From the NCBI GenBank assembly GCA_934548045.1, contig CAKTEM010000002.1, forward strand, positions 62,001 through 126,000: 64,000 nucleotides of DNA. The letters run 5' to 3'. The position numbers were made by a program, and so were the translations under genes. How positions within the stretch are numbered: position 1 is the stretch's first letter; every line of letters begins with the position of its first letter. This document shows, one piece after another, positions 1 through 8,801 of the stretch. The notes below the pieces were generated by a model. It searched no databases. It was not told the DNA's origin and saw only the letters and a program-made list of their open reading frames with translations. This stretch comes from an uncultured Faecalibacterium sp. (GTDB lineage Bacteria; Bacillota; Clostridia; Oscillospirales; Ruminococcaceae).

Positions 1-1102
1 GCATCGCCGTCACGCCGAACGCAACCACGCTGTCGTCACTCGTGAACAGCCGCATGATGGGATTCTGGAACGCCAGCAGCAGGCCGCCTGCTATTAAGGT
101 ATAAATAACGCCCATCGCCAGCGTGACCCACATACCCTTTTTCACACGGTCGATTTTGCCTGCGCCGTAGTTCTGGCCAACAAAGGTAGTCGCCGCCATG
201 CTGAAGCTCGTCACCGGCAGAATGTTGAAGCCGTCGATCTTCATATACGCCGCAAAGCCGGCCATCGCCGCCGCACCGTAACCATTGACACTGGACTGAA
301 CCAGAACGTTCGAGAAGGAGATGACCATATTCTGGATACCGGTCGGCAAGCCAATGCGGACGATACGGGAAGCCATCTTCGGATGCACCTTGATGTTCCG
401 GAGCGTCACCTGATAATCCGCCTTGACCCGGCTCAGGAAGGCCAGCGAGAGGACGCAGGAGACAAGCTGACTTAAGTCAGTCGCAATGGCCGCGCCCTCG
501 ACGCCCATCCGGAAGACCGCGATGAAGAGCAGGTCGAGGATGATATTCGTCACCGACGCAAAGCCCAGATAGATGAGGGAACGCTGCGAGTTTCCGGCGG
601 CGTTCAGGATGCCTGCCGCCATGTTATACACGACGCTGAACAGGACACCGCCGAAGTAAATTTGCATGTAAGTGACAGCATCGGTCAGAACTTCATCCGG
701 GGTATTCATCCAGACCAGAAGGCTCCGGCTGAACAGGATGCCGCCGATCGTCAGCAGGATACCAAGAATCACCGCAATTGCCAGCGACGTGTGGATCGCA
801 TCCTGCGCGTCCTTGCGGTCTTTCGCGCCCAGATACTGCGCCACGACGACGCCTGCGCCGACCGCGATGCCCTGACTGAAACCAATCAGAAGATAGATGG
901 GCGAACCGCTGGAGCCGACCGCCGCCAGCGCGTTGCTGCCCAGAAAGTTGCCGACGATGATAGAGTCGGCGGTGTTATACAGCTGCTGAAGCAGGTTTCC
1001 CAGAATCAGCGGCACCGAGAAGAGCAGGATATTCTTCCAGATGCCGCCCTCTGTCATCAGCCGGGTCTTTTTTTGTTCCGGTTCCAATACCGTTTGCGCC
1101 AT
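1..1102 (-). CDS. MATE family multidrug/Na+ antiporter, partial (C-terminus outside window)
   Basis: The minus-strand frame opens at ATG 1102 and stays open to the window edge (about 367 residues seen; MATE proteins are usually about 450). The N-terminus MAQTVLEPEQKKTRLMTEG leads into a first helix with PLILGNLLQQLYN, then TADSIIVGNFLG and VGAGVVVAQYLGA, the usual MATE signature around helices 1-3. A second half-repeat starts near PTGIQNMVISFSN. MATE proteins export organic cations and drugs using Na+ or H+ gradients at the cytoplasmic membrane. It is divergent from the GntR gene, with its own TTGACA-N17-TATTGT promoter. The substrate cannot be told from sequence. Confidence 0.9.
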   Translation of the reverse strand, partial: MAQTVLEPEQKKTRLMTEGGIWKNILLFSVPLILGNLLQQLYNTADSIIVGNFLGSNALAAVGSSGSPIYLLIGFSQGIAVGAGVVVAQYLGAKDRKDAQDAIHTSLAIAVILGILLTIGGILFSRSLLVWMNTPDEVLTDAVTYMQIYFGGVLFSVVYNMAAGILNAAGNSQRSLIYLGFASVTNIILDLLFIAVFRMGVEGAAIATDLSQLVSCVLSLAFLSRVKADYQVTLRNIKVHPKMASRIVRIGLPTGIQNMVISFSNVLVQSSVNGYGAAAMAGFAAYMKIDGFNILPVTSFSMAATTFVGQNYGAGKIDRVKKGMWVTLAMGVIYTLIAGGLLLAFQNPIMRLFTSDDSVVAFGVTAM

Positions 1103-1192
1103 AGTTTTCTCCTTTTCCGTTTTCGTTCCCACCCTGCCGCAGTCCGGCGGCAGTTTTTCGACACTTCGCACAAAATTTGCGCCGTAATTTTA

Positions 1193-1221
1193 ACAATACA
1201 ACCAACCGGGAAAATTGTCAA
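1193..1221 (-). promoter_or_regulatory. Promoter of the MATE gene
   Basis: On the minus strand, TTGACA (1221-1216), a 17-bp spacer and TATTGT (1198-1193) give a near-consensus sigma-70-type promoter about 90 bp before the MATE start codon. Confidence 0.7.
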
Positions 1222-1268
1222 GATGGCGCAGCACATCTGCCTTTTTCCGCCGGTTTTGGGGGAACCGC

Positions 1269-1297
1269 TTGCAATTCCGGCGAGTTTTGGATACAAT
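1269..1297 (+). promoter_or_regulatory. Promoter of the GntR operon
   Basis: TTGCAA (1269-1274), a 17-bp spacer and TACAAT (1292-1297) lie 36 bp before the first GntR start codon. It is arranged back to back with the MATE promoter. Confidence 0.65.
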
Positions 1298-1333
1298 ATA
1301 AAAGAAACAAAAAGCATCAGCAAAGGAGACAGC

Positions 1334-1912
1334 ATGGAACGAATCGGCATCCAGAAAAAGAACGGCGGAGTGGTCGAAGCACTCCAGCAGGCCATTTTAT
1401 CCGGTCAGATCCCGGCAGGCACCGAGATGACCCAGAACGAACTGGCGGAAAGTCTCGGCGTCTCCCGGATGCCGGTGCGCGAGGCTCTGATGATCTTAGA
1501 ATATCAGGGCCTGATCGTCCGCCTGCCGAACAATCATGTGCAGGCCGCCGACCTGACCGAAAACTATCTGCGTCAGATTTTGGCACTGGGTGCGCAGCTG
1601 GAACGGCAGGCCATCCAGTTCTTTCCGCCGGACGCCACCCTCTCCGGCAGCGAGATGATGCAGCACCGCACCCTCTGCAAGGCTCTGCCCTACGAGCTGC
1701 AGCGGAAGCTGCTGGAAAGCATCCTCGAGACCTATGTCGCCTTTGCTGTCCGCTCCCGTCCGGAGCCGGTCAATGACCGCCTGCCCCTGCTGCTGGCACT
1801 GGCACGGAGCGGCTCGCCGGATCTCCACCCCGAATGGCAGCGATACGAGACCGAACTTTTGAACATCATCTTATCCGTGAGGAACTATCATGCTGGGATT
1901 GAAACCAATTAA
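1334..1912 (+). CDS. GntR family transcriptional regulator (short ligand domain)
   Basis: 192 residues from ATG 1334, preceded by AAAGGAGA; the frame is open further upstream, but that part overlaps the MATE gene and its promoter. Residues 10-75 form a GntR winged helix (ILSGQIPAGTEMTQNELAES, then GVSRMPVREALMILEYQGL). The C-terminal part (about 80-190) is helical and shorter than a full FCD effector domain. It overlaps the next regulator by 23 bp, so the two are probably translationally coupled. Paired GntR regulators next to carboxylate genes suggest a role in controlling them or the MATE gene; this is inference. Confidence 0.85.
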   Translation: MERIGIQKKNGGVVEALQQAILSGQIPAGTEMTQNELAESLGVSRMPVREALMILEYQGLIVRLPNNHVQAADLTENYLRQILALGAQLERQAIQFFPPDATLSGSEMMQHRTLCKALPYELQRKLLESILETYVAFAVRSRPEPVNDRLPLLLALARSGSPDLHPEWQRYETELLNIILSVRNYHAGIETN

Positions 1913-2534
1913 ACTATTACCCGCCCGGGAACGGGTCGCCTCGGCTCTGCGCAAGGCCATCATCTCGAAGAGTATCCCCGAAGGCTCCGTCCTGACCCTC
2001 GAGACGACAGCGCAGGAGCTGGGCGTCTCCATCACCCCTGTCCGGGAAGCTTTTCAGATTCTGGCCCGTGACGGCCTGCTGGAACTCAAACAGAACCGCT
2101 GTGCCATTGTGCTGGGCGTGACCGAAAAGACCATCCGGGAACACTATCAGCTCCGTGCTGCCCTCGAAGGTGCGGCCTGTATGCTCTGCTGTCAGAACAA
2201 CGCCGATCTGTCCAAGATCAAGAACTGTGTTGACACCGCCGAAGAAGCCCTGTCGCACCGGCAGTCCGGCAATTATGCCGACTACAACCAGTCCTTCCAT
2301 TTTGAGATCTGGGAGGCCTCCGGCAACGAAAAGATGCAGAAACTGCTCAGTGAGCTGTGGAACGGCCTCTCCATCGGCGTCGAGATGAGCGAGCTGGATT
2401 ATGCCCTCAACTCCCAACGGGAACACAAGGCCATTTACGCCGCACTGGAACGCCGGGATGCTCTGGTCGCCCGTACCGAGATGGAAAAGCATATCCTCCG
2501 CAGTATGGAGGATGCACTGACGTATTACTTATAA
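1890..2534 (+). CDS. GntR family regulator, FadR subfamily (FCD domain)
   Basis: 214 residues. The N-terminal winged helix (about 12-75, with GVSITPVREAFQILARDGLL) is followed by an all-helical FCD domain (about 80-210: LRAALEGAACMLC, then FHFEIWEASGN and HKAIYAALERRD, where conserved His residues usually bind a metal and a carboxylate). Family members often sense organic acids such as glycolate, lactate, gluconate or malonate. The start overlaps the preceding GntR gene, and DUF1847 follows 14 bp after the stop. Because tartrate dehydratase and carriers lie 1-5 kb downstream, a carboxylate ligand is plausible but unproven. Confidence 0.9.
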   Translation: MLGLKPIKLLPARERVASALRKAIISKSIPEGSVLTLETTAQELGVSITPVREAFQILARDGLLELKQNRCAIVLGVTEKTIREHYQLRAALEGAACMLCCQNNADLSKIKNCVDTAEEALSHRQSGNYADYNQSFHFEIWEASGNEKMQKLLSELWNGLSIGVEMSELDYALNSQREHKAIYAALERRDALVARTEMEKHILRSMEDALTYYL

Positions 2535-2548
2535 TAAAGGAGCCTTCC

Positions 2549-3169
2549 ATGTACACTTGCGCCAACTGCACCGTTCTGGCCTGTGCCAACAACGAGCCGG
2601 ACAAGATGCCGAAAAACTGTCCGATGCGGAACACCGAGCTGATGGACTTAGCCTTTGCCGGTTATGCTGAGCCGGAAAATCACGATTTCTATGTCAACTG
2701 CTCCGCCATCGAGGGTCTAGGCTACTGCCAGTGGCCGCGTTTGAAGGAGACGGTGGAATTCTGCAAACGGATGGGCTATCACAAGCTGGGTCTGGCTTTC
2801 TGCAAAGGTCTGCGGAAAGAAGCCCGTGTCGTTGCCGACCTGCTCCGTGCGCAGGGTTTTGAGGTCGTGTCGGTCATCTGCAAGACCGGCGGCATCTCCA
2901 AGGAAGAAGTCGGCATCCCGGAGGAAGTCAAGATCCATCCGGGCGAGTTCGAGGCGATGTGCAATCCCATCGCGCAGGCAAAGCTCCTCAACGAGCAGCA
3001 CACCGAATTCAACATTGAAGTCGGCCTCTGCGTCGGTCACGACTCGATGTTCTATAAATATTCCGACGCGATGGTGACGACCCTCGTCGCAAAAGACCGC
3101 GTCCTCGCCCATAATCCCTGCGGTGCCATCTACTGCGCCGAGGGGTACTTCAAAAAGAGATTGGAGTAA
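2549..3169 (+). CDS. DUF1847 family Cys-rich protein
   Basis: 206 residues from ATG 2549 (AAAGGAG seven bases before). The N-terminus is Cys-rich (CANCTVLACAN, then NCPM) and further Cys occur at AFCKG, VICKTGG, GLCVGHDS, NPCGAIYC, in line with a metal-binding or redox protein of the DUF1847 family found in anaerobes. No signal peptide or membrane segment is visible, so it is probably cytoplasmic. It is the last gene of the GntR-GntR-DUF1847 unit and is followed by a hairpin terminator. The biochemical role is unknown. Confidence 0.8.
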   Translation: MYTCANCTVLACANNEPDKMPKNCPMRNTELMDLAFAGYAEPENHDFYVNCSAIEGLGYCQWPRLKETVEFCKRMGYHKLGLAFCKGLRKEARVVADLLRAQGFEVVSVICKTGGISKEEVGIPEEVKIHPGEFEAMCNPIAQAKLLNEQHTEFNIEVGLCVGHDSMFYKYSDAMVTTLVAKDRVLAHNPCGAIYCAEGYFKKRLE

Positions 3170-3182
3170 AAAAACGCAAATC

Positions 3183-3224
3183 GGCCCTCCTTGTCATGCG
3201 CTGCATGTCCGGGAGGGCCTTCTT
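3183..3224 (+). terminator. Intrinsic terminator after the GntR/DUF1847 operon
   Basis: GGCCCTCC (3183-3190) pairs with GGAGGGCC (3212-3219), followed by a short T-rich stretch. The U-tract is interrupted, so it is a moderate terminator. Confidence 0.6.
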
Positions 3225-3299
3225 GTATCCCACTGTCTGTAAGGCTTGCACAAAAATCGGTGTCAAAAACATACAAGGTGACAAAGCTCGAAAAAAGGC

Positions 3300-3328
3300 T
3301 TGACATTTGCGGCGAAATCGTGTATTCT
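3300..3328 (+). promoter_or_regulatory. Promoter of the first DASS carrier / ttdAB unit
   Basis: TTGACA (3300-3305), exactly 17 bp, then TATTCT (3323-3328) preceded by TG. A strong sigma-70-type promoter that gives a roughly 240-nt leader before the carrier gene. Confidence 0.75.
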
Positions 3329-3572
3329 CATGTCGTCAAGTGGATACATTATCAACGATTAAAGATAAATCAATTCAATAGACTTCTCTGCCGACCCTTT
3401 CAAGTTTCCATCGAAGCCTTCGGTTTCCGGAAACAAAAGGGCATCTCAGGATGGACCCGGCAGAACAAAAACCGTGCAGCGTGGCACGGCTGGGGAGTTC
3501 CGTAAGGCTGGCGTCAACTTGCGTCAGAAAATGGATACATTATTATTTATTATCAAAAGGAGGAATCCCCGT
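3329..3572 (+). promoter_or_regulatory. Long leader with a 12-bp direct repeat and a perfect palindrome
   Basis: This gene-free stretch between the promoter and the carrier start contains TGGATACATTAT twice (3341-3352 and 3532-3543). It also holds a perfect 12-bp palindrome GTTTCCGGAAAC (3423-3434). These could be regulator binding sites, for example for the GntR or Crp-type proteins nearby. No known riboswitch fold was recognised. The RBS AAAGGAGG sits at 3557-3564. Confidence 0.45.
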
Positions 3573-4841
3573 ATGAGTCCATCCACCATCACCCTGCTCT
3601 TTCTTCTCTTTGCGGTCGTCATGTTCGTGTTTGAGAAGATCCCCCTCGGTGTCACATCCATGATCGTCTGTATCGGTCTGGTCGTCACCGGCGTGCTGGA
3701 CGTCAAGACTGCTTTTGCAGGCTTTACCGACAGCAACGTCATCCTCTTCGTCGCCATGTTCATTGTCGGCGGTGCGCTGTTTGAAACAGGCATGGCAAAC
3801 AAGATCGGCGGCATCGTCACCCACTTCGCCAAATCGGAGCGCAGCCTCATCGTAGCCATCATGGTCATTGTTGGCTTCATGAGCGGCGTTCTCTCCAACA
3901 CCGGCACCGCAGCCGTCCTCATCCCGGTCGTCATCGGCATCGCGGCCAAGTCCGGTTACTCCCGTTCCAAGCTGCTGATGCCTCTGGTTTTCGCAGCTGC
4001 AATGGGCGGCAATCTCTCCCTCATCGGTGCACCGGGCAACCTCATCGCTCAGAGCGCGCTGAACGAGATCGGCCTGTCCTTCGGCTTCTTCGAGTACGCC
4101 ATCGTGGGTCTGCCCATCCTGATCGTCGGCATCCTCTTCTACGCCACCATCGGTGAGAAGCTTCTGCCGACCCACGAGATCAAGGACGACGGCGCGTTCA
4201 ACACCGAGCAGGATTTCTCCCACATTCCCAAGTGGAAGCAGACCCTCTCCCTCGTTATCCTCATTCTTACCCTGCTGGGTATGATTTTTGAAAAGCAGAT
4301 CGGCATCAAGCTCTGCATCACCGGCGGCATCGGTGCCTTGGCCCTGATCCTGACCGGCGTCATCTCCGAGAAAGACGCCCTCAAGTCCATCGACCTGAAG
4401 ACCATCTTCCTCTTCGGCGGCACCCTCTCGCTGGCATCAGCTCTGGAAAAGACCGGCGCAGGCGCAGAAATTGCAAACCTCGTCATCGGCGCGCTGGGCA
4501 AGAATCCCTCTCCCTACGTCCTGACCTTCGTGGTCTTCCTTCTCTGCTGCGTCATGACAAACTTCATGTCCAACACCGCGACCACGGCCCTGATGGTTCC
4601 CATCTGCCTGAGCATCGCGCAGGGCATGGGTGCTGACCCCCGTGCTGTCCTGATGGCCTGCGTCATTGGTGGTTCCTGCGCTTACGCAACGCCGATCGGT
4701 ATGCCGGCCAACACGATGGTCGTTTCGGCTGGCGGCTACACCTTCAAGGACTACGCAAAGGCCGGTCTGCCCCTCATCGTGATTGCGACCATCGTCAGCA
4801 TGATCATCCTTCCCATCGCATTTCCGTTCTTTCCGCAGTGA
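3573..4841 (+). CDS. DASS/SLC13 family dicarboxylate carrier (ttdT/citT-like)
   Basis: 422 residues from ATG 3573, preceded by AGGAGG (the frame is open upstream, but without another RBS). It is a hydrophobic protein with about 11-12 membrane segments. It has two inverted-repeat halves, each with an SNT-type substrate and sodium loop: SGVLSNTGTAAVLIP near residue 112 and MSNTATTALMVPICLS near residue 332. A GAPGN motif (about 155) is also present. The divalent anion:sodium symporter family moves succinate, malate, citrate or tartrate across the cytoplasmic membrane. It lies 71 bp upstream of ttdA, so a tartrate or dicarboxylate substrate is likely. It could be an exchanger (like E. coli TtdT) or a Na+ symporter. 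Confidence 0.88.
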   Translation: MSPSTITLLFLLFAVVMFVFEKIPLGVTSMIVCIGLVVTGVLDVKTAFAGFTDSNVILFVAMFIVGGALFETGMANKIGGIVTHFAKSERSLIVAIMVIVGFMSGVLSNTGTAAVLIPVVIGIAAKSGYSRSKLLMPLVFAAAMGGNLSLIGAPGNLIAQSALNEIGLSFGFFEYAIVGLPILIVGILFYATIGEKLLPTHEIKDDGAFNTEQDFSHIPKWKQTLSLVILILTLLGMIFEKQIGIKLCITGGIGALALILTGVISEKDALKSIDLKTIFLFGGTLSLASALEKTGAGAEIANLVIGALGKNPSPYVLTFVVFLLCCVMTNFMSNTATTALMVPICLSIAQGMGADPRAVLMACVIGGSCAYATPIGMPANTMVVSAGGYTFKDYAKAGLPLIVIATIVSMIILPIAFPFFPQ

Positions 4842-4912
4842 GCGGCTGAGAGCTGAATGATACATCGAACCCCAAAAGTACCAACCTTTTGAATCTTTAA
4901 GGAGGCAATGGA

Positions 4913-5812
4913 ATGAACAAGCAAGAACAGGTGCAGCAGATGACGACCTATATGGCGAACTTCGTTTCCCATATCGCGAAAGTGCTGCCGGACGACATCA
5001 TCGCCAAGCTCGATGAGCTGGGCGCACAGGAGGACGCACCTCTGTCCAAGGTCATTTACGAGACCATGAAGCGGAACCAGAAGCTGGCAAAGGAGCTGAA
5101 CCGCCCCAGCTGCCAGGATACCGGCGTGCTTCAGTTCTGGGTAAAGTGCGGCGTTGATTTTCCGCTCATCGGTGAGCTGGAGCCGCTGCTGAAGGAAGCT
5201 GTGGTCAAGGCGACCTTCGAGGCTCCGCTCCGTCACAACAGCGTCGAGACCTTCGACGAGTTCAACACCGGCCGCAACGTCGGCAAAGGCACCCCAACCG
5301 TCTGGTGGGATATCGTTCCCAACAGCGACAAGTGCGAGATCTACGCTTACATGGCAGGCGGCGGCTGCACCCTGCCGGGCAAGGCCATGGTCCTGATGCC
5401 CGGCGCAGGCTACGAGGGTGTTACCAAGTTCGTCATGGATGTCATGACCAGCTACGGCATCAACGCATGTCCTCCGCTGCTGGTGGGCGTCGGCGTCGCG
5501 ACTTCGGTTGAGACCGCTGCTCTCCTTTCTAAGAAGGCTCTGATGCGTCCTCTGGGCAGCCACAACGAGAACGAGCGCGCAGCCTACATGGAGAAGCTGC
5601 TGGAAGACGGCATCAACTCCATCGGCCTTGGCCCTCAGGGCATGGGTGGCAAGTACTCTGTCATGGGTGTTCACATCGAGAACACCGCCCGCCATCCTTC
5701 GGCCATCGGCGTTGCTGTGAACGTCGGCTGCTGGTCTCACCGCCGCGGCCACATCATTTTCGACAAAGACCTGAACTACACCATTGATACTCACTCGGGG
5801 GTGACTCTGTAA
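4913..5812 (+). CDS. ttdA: L(+)-tartrate dehydratase alpha subunit (class I fumarase type)
   Basis: 299 residues, RBS AAGGAGG before ATG 4913. It is the [4Fe-4S] catalytic subunit that, with TtdB, dehydrates L-tartrate to oxaloacetate (close relatives act on fumarate). Motifs follow E. coli TtdA nearly colinearly: NRPSCQDTG (Cys ligand), KAPLRHN-like [42 protein letters not shown], and [10 protein letters not shown] near the end. The three cluster Cys positions are intact. The start of ttdB overlaps the stop by one base (TAATG). Match to TtdA rather than FumA-N is judged by eye; fumarase activity cannot be excluded. Confidence 0.88.
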   Translation: MNKQEQVQQMTTYMANFVSHIAKVLPDDIIAKLDELGAQEDAPLSKVIYETMKRNQKLAKELNRPSCQDTGVLQFWVKCGVDFPLIGELEPLLKEAVVKATFEAPLRHNSVETFDEFNTGRNVGKGTPTVWWDIVPNSDKCEIYAYMAGGGCTLPGKAMVLMPGAGYEGVTKFVMDVMTSYGINACPPLLVGVGVATSVETAALLSKKALMRPLGSHNENERAAYMEKLLEDGINSIGLGPQGMGGKYSVMGVHIENTARHPSAIGVAVNVGCWSHRRGHIIFDKDLNYTIDTHSGVTL

Positions 5813-6438
5813 TGCTGACTATGAAAGACGGAAAGAAAATTCTCACTACTCCGGTCTCCGCTGAAGACCTGAAGGACATCCACATTGGAGATGTCGTCTA
5901 CCTAAACGGCGACCTGACCACCTGCCGCGACGTCGCACACCGCCGCCTCGTTGAGGAAGGCCGTCCTCTGCCGGTCGACGTCAAGGACGCAGCCATCTTC
6001 CACGCCGGCCCCATCATCCGCCCTCTCGAGAACGACAAATTCGAGATGGTCTCGGTCGGCCCCACCACCTCCATGCGCATGGAGAAGTTCGAGTATGAGT
6101 TCGTCCAGAAGTCCGGCGTCCGTGTCATCGTCGGCAAGGGCGGCATGGGCCCCAACACCGAGCGCGCCTGCAAGGAATTCGGTGCCATCCACTGCGTTTT
6201 CCCTGCTGGCAATGCCGTCGTCGCCGCTACCGAGGTCGAAGAGATCGTCGAGGCACAGTGGCGTGACCTGGGCATGCCCGAGACCCTGTGGCACTGCCAT
6301 GTCAACGAGTTCGGCCCCCTGATCGTCTCCATCGACACCGAGGGCCGCAACCTGTTCGAGGAGAACAAGGTCATCTTCAATCAGCGCAAGGAAAAGGCCA
6401 TTGAAGAGATCTGCAAGCATGTCGGCTTCATCAAGTAA
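5812..6438 (+). CDS. ttdB: L(+)-tartrate dehydratase beta subunit
   Basis: 208 residues, the usual TtdB length. ATG 5812 shares a base with the ttdA stop, so the two subunits are translationally coupled. Family motifs are intact: [38 protein letters not shown]-like IVGKGGMGP, then [12 protein letters not shown] and the C-terminal [11 protein letters not shown] (compare E. coli EEICEHVHYIK). It completes the tartrate dehydratase heterodimer or tetramer. A strong terminator follows before the second carrier. Confidence 0.88.
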   Translation: MLTMKDGKKILTTPVSAEDLKDIHIGDVVYLNGDLTTCRDVAHRRLVEEGRPLPVDVKDAAIFHAGPIIRPLENDKFEMVSVGPTTSMRMEKFEYEFVQKSGVRVIVGKGGMGPNTERACKEFGAIHCVFPAGNAVVAATEVEEIVEAQWRDLGMPETLWHCHVNEFGPLIVSIDTEGRNLFEENKVIFNQRKEKAIEEICKHVGFIK

Positions 6439-6574
6439 GTTCTCTCTTCTCTCCTTTTTGTACAATCTCCTGCGGAGGACGCCCTTCTAATCAAAACTTC
6501 TTATTCTTACCGTTCATTCAACTTTTTCTCAGCCTATTCTTTTTTTCCACGCTCATTTTAGTTCTCCGCAATTT

Positions 6575-6617
6575 AAATCCCCGAGCATCCACTGCCTTCG
6601 GATGTCCGGGGATTTTT
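6575..6617 (+). terminator. Intrinsic terminator after ttdB
   Basis: AAATCCCCGAGCATCC pairs across a short loop with GGATGTCCGGGGATTT and is followed by T5 (6613-6617). It separates ttdAB from the second carrier, which must then be read by partial readthrough or by a promoter placed very close to it. Confidence 0.85.
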
Positions 6618-6674
6618 GGTATATCCATATCATCCCCGTCCGGGAAATCATCGAACCATCAGGAGGAACTTCCC

Positions 6675-7949
6675 ATGACTCCCTTAGAGATTACTCTTAT
6701 CATTCTGCTCGTCACGATCCTCGCCTTTATTTCCGGCAAGATCCCATTCTCGGTCATTTCCACCGGCATCATCCTCGCCCTGATCCTGACGGGCATCAAG
6801 ACCCCTGCCGAGGCTTTCGGCGGTTTCATCAATACCAACGTCGTCATGTTCGTTGCCATGTTCGTTATTGGCGCAGGACTGACAAAAACGCCCCTCATCG
6901 ACAAAGCGCAGAGCCTTGTCATCCGCTACAAAGACAACATGCGGATGCTGATTTTCCTCTCCTGTGTCGCCGGTGCGTTTCTGGGGGCCATCACCAGCGC
7001 GACCGCAACGGCCGCCATCATGCTCCCCCTTCTCATCGGCATTGCCAATGATATCGGTGTCAGCCGCAGCAAGCTGCTTTACCCTGCCATGGCCTGCGCG
7101 AACATTGCGACCCAGATGACCTTTCTCGGGCAGGGTGCTTCCAACATGGCGTGGAACGACGTCATGATGCAGGCAGGTGCGCCCAATCCGCTCCACATCT
7201 GGGATTTCACCATCGCGCGCATCCCCATGCTGACGATCGCCATCCTGTACATGACCTTCTTCGGTTACAAGCTGATGCCCGACATCCCCAACGAGCAGTT
7301 CTCCGATTCGGATCATACCGCCGCTGAGACCGAAAAGCTGAGTCCGTTCAAGAGCAAACTGGCCGTCGTCATCATTCTGGCGACCATTCTGCTGATGCTC
7401 CTTGAAAACGTCATCGGCATCAAGATGTACCTCACCGCCTGCCTCGGTGCCGTTGCACTGGTGCTTTCCGGCGTCCTGAGCGAAAAAGAAGCCCTGAACT
7501 CCATCCACCAGCCCACCATTTTCCTGTTCGCCGGTGTGCTGGCACTGTCAGACGCCATCCAAACCACCGGTGCAGGCGACGTCGTTGCCGACTGGATGAT
7601 TCGTCTGCTGGGCAACACTACAAATCCGTACATCATCATGCTGGTGTTCTTCCTCGTTCCCTTCATTCTGACGCAGGTCATGTCCAATCTGGCGACCCTG
7701 ACGATCTTCATTCCGCTGGTGACTTCCGCCTGTATCCGGATGGGCATTGACCCCCGTGCCACTGTGGTCGGCGTCATCACTGCAAGCTGCATCTCCATCA
7801 TGACCCCGATGGCCGCTCCCTGTCAGATCATGATCATCGAACCCGGCGGATACAAGCTCCGGGATTATCTCCGGTGCGGCACGCCGTTGGCACTCATCCT
7901 TATCGTTGTCTCGGTGTTCTTCCTGCCGATGCTCTTCCCCCTGTACTGA
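6675..7949 (+). CDS. DASS/SLC13 family dicarboxylate carrier, second copy
   Basis: 424 residues, RBS AGGAGG ten bases before ATG 6675. It has the same fold as the carrier upstream of ttdA, with about 11-12 helices. The substrate loops differ: the first has ITSATATAAIMLP (about 110) where the other has SNTGTAAV, and the second has MSNLATLTIFIPL (about 335). It also has FLGQGASNMAWND where the other has GAPGN. These differences suggest another substrate or coupling ion. It is flanked by two intrinsic terminators, so it may be its own unit. Identity as DASS/ArsB-NhaD superfamily is solid; the substrate is inferred from context. Confidence 0.85.
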   Translation: MTPLEITLIILLVTILAFISGKIPFSVISTGIILALILTGIKTPAEAFGGFINTNVVMFVAMFVIGAGLTKTPLIDKAQSLVIRYKDNMRMLIFLSCVAGAFLGAITSATATAAIMLPLLIGIANDIGVSRSKLLYPAMACANIATQMTFLGQGASNMAWNDVMMQAGAPNPLHIWDFTIARIPMLTIAILYMTFFGYKLMPDIPNEQFSDSDHTAAETEKLSPFKSKLAVVIILATILLMLLENVIGIKMYLTACLGAVALVLSGVLSEKEALNSIHQPTIFLFAGVLALSDAIQTTGAGDVVADWMIRLLGNTTNPYIIMLVFFLVPFILTQVMSNLATLTIFIPLVTSACIRMGIDPRATVVGVITASCISIMTPMAAPCQIMIIEPGGYKLRDYLRCGTPLALILIVVSVFFLPMLFPLY

Positions 7950-7996
7950 AAAAACTCCTCAGTGTTCCACTCGTCCGGAAGACTGAGGAGTTTTTT
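7949..7996 (+). terminator. Intrinsic terminator after the second carrier
   Basis: AAAAAACTCCTCAGT pairs with ACTGAGGAGTTTTTT, giving a U6 tail; the A-run on the 5' side makes it usable from both strands. Confidence 0.88.
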
Positions 7997-8004
7997 CTGT
8001 CCGC

Positions 8005-8033
8005 TTGACGCATCCTGTGAGAGATGCTATCAT
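8005..8033 (+). promoter_or_regulatory. Promoter of the Crp/Fnr regulator
   Basis: TTGACG (8005-8010), 17 bp, TATCAT (8028-8033), followed by RBS AAAGAGG before ATG 8070. Confidence 0.65.
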
Positions 8034-8069
8034 GGACACACTTACAGATAAAAGAGGTCGGATTTCAAA

Positions 8070-8723
8070 ATGCAGAAGATTCAAACGCCCCTGTTCCGGG
8101 GCATCGGGGATGAAGCGTTCGAGCAGATGCGGCAGTACGGCGGCACCCGGCAGAAGCAGTTCGCAAAGGGCGAGACGATTTTCCGCACCGGCGAAACGGT
8201 GCATGAGCTGGGCATCGTCCTGTCCGGCAGTGTCAACATCGAGAACATCGACCTCTGGGGCAACAAGAGTATCCTGAGCCACATCCCGACCGGGCAGGTC
8301 TTCGCCGAGACCTACGCCTATTGTGCCGAGCCGATGATGGTAGACGCCGTCGCCGACGAGGACACGCAGGTGCTGTTCCTCGACCTCGACCGCCTGCTCC
8401 GCACACCCCACCCGGAGTGCGGCTGGCAGCAGGTGCTGAACAACAATCTGCTCAACATCTCCCTCCACAAAAACCTTGCCCTGTCGGAGCGCATCTTCTG
8501 CACCAGCCCCAAGACCATCCGGGGTCGGCTGCTGCTCTACCTCTCTAACCAGTCGGCTAAGGCCGGGAGCCGTACCTTTACGATCCCCTTCAACCGTCAG
8601 GCCCTCGCCGATTATCTCAACCTCGACCGCAGCGCGCTCTCCAAAGAGCTTGGCAAAATGCGCGATGAGCATCTCCTTATCGTTGATAAGAGTACCTTCA
8701 CCCTTCTGGATGGGGTGGAGTGA
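8070..8723 (+). CDS. Crp/Fnr family transcriptional regulator
   Basis: 217 residues. The N-terminal cyclic-nucleotide-binding-like beta barrel spans about 10-125 (KGETIFRTGETVHELGIVLSG, LSHIPTGQVFAE). It lacks the PxGE..AE..L-type phosphate cassette of true cAMP binders and has no N-terminal Fnr cysteines. A dimer helix follows, then a Crp-type helix-turn-helix (about 150-210: IPFNRQALADYLNLDRSALS). Single-gene unit directly after the second carrier and convergent with the heptad-repeat gene. Relatives in Clostridia respond to stress, haem or anaerobic signals. Control of the neighbouring carboxylate genes is possible but not shown by sequence. Confidence 0.88.
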   Translation: MQKIQTPLFRGIGDEAFEQMRQYGGTRQKQFAKGETIFRTGETVHELGIVLSGSVNIENIDLWGNKSILSHIPTGQVFAETYAYCAEPMMVDAVADEDTQVLFLDLDRLLRTPHPECGWQQVLNNNLLNISLHKNLALSERIFCTSPKTIRGRLLLYLSNQSAKAGSRTFTIPFNRQALADYLNLDRSALSKELGKMRDEHLLIVDKSTFTLLDGVE

Positions 8724-8729
8724 TACGCA

Positions 8730-8765
8730 AAAGAGCGTCAGCCCGTAAAAAGGCTGACGCTCTTT
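8730..8765. terminator. Bidirectional intrinsic terminator
   Basis: AAAGAGCGTCAGCC (8730-8743) and GGCTGACGCTCTTT (8752-8765) form a 14-bp perfect stem between the convergent Crp/Fnr gene and the heptad-repeat gene. Confidence 0.85.
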
Positions 8766-8801
8766 GACTTCTATGGAGAGGATGTCTATTTCAGGAACTT
8801 A

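Noticed and set aside
662..1333. Upstream extension of the first GntR gene to 662
   Set aside because: It overlaps the MATE gene and both divergent promoters; ATG 1334 has a proper RBS and begins the family domain.
4842..4912. Small CAAAAG/CTTTTG hairpin between the first carrier and ttdA
   Set aside because: Only 6 bp, no U-tract; too weak to call a terminator or riboswitch.
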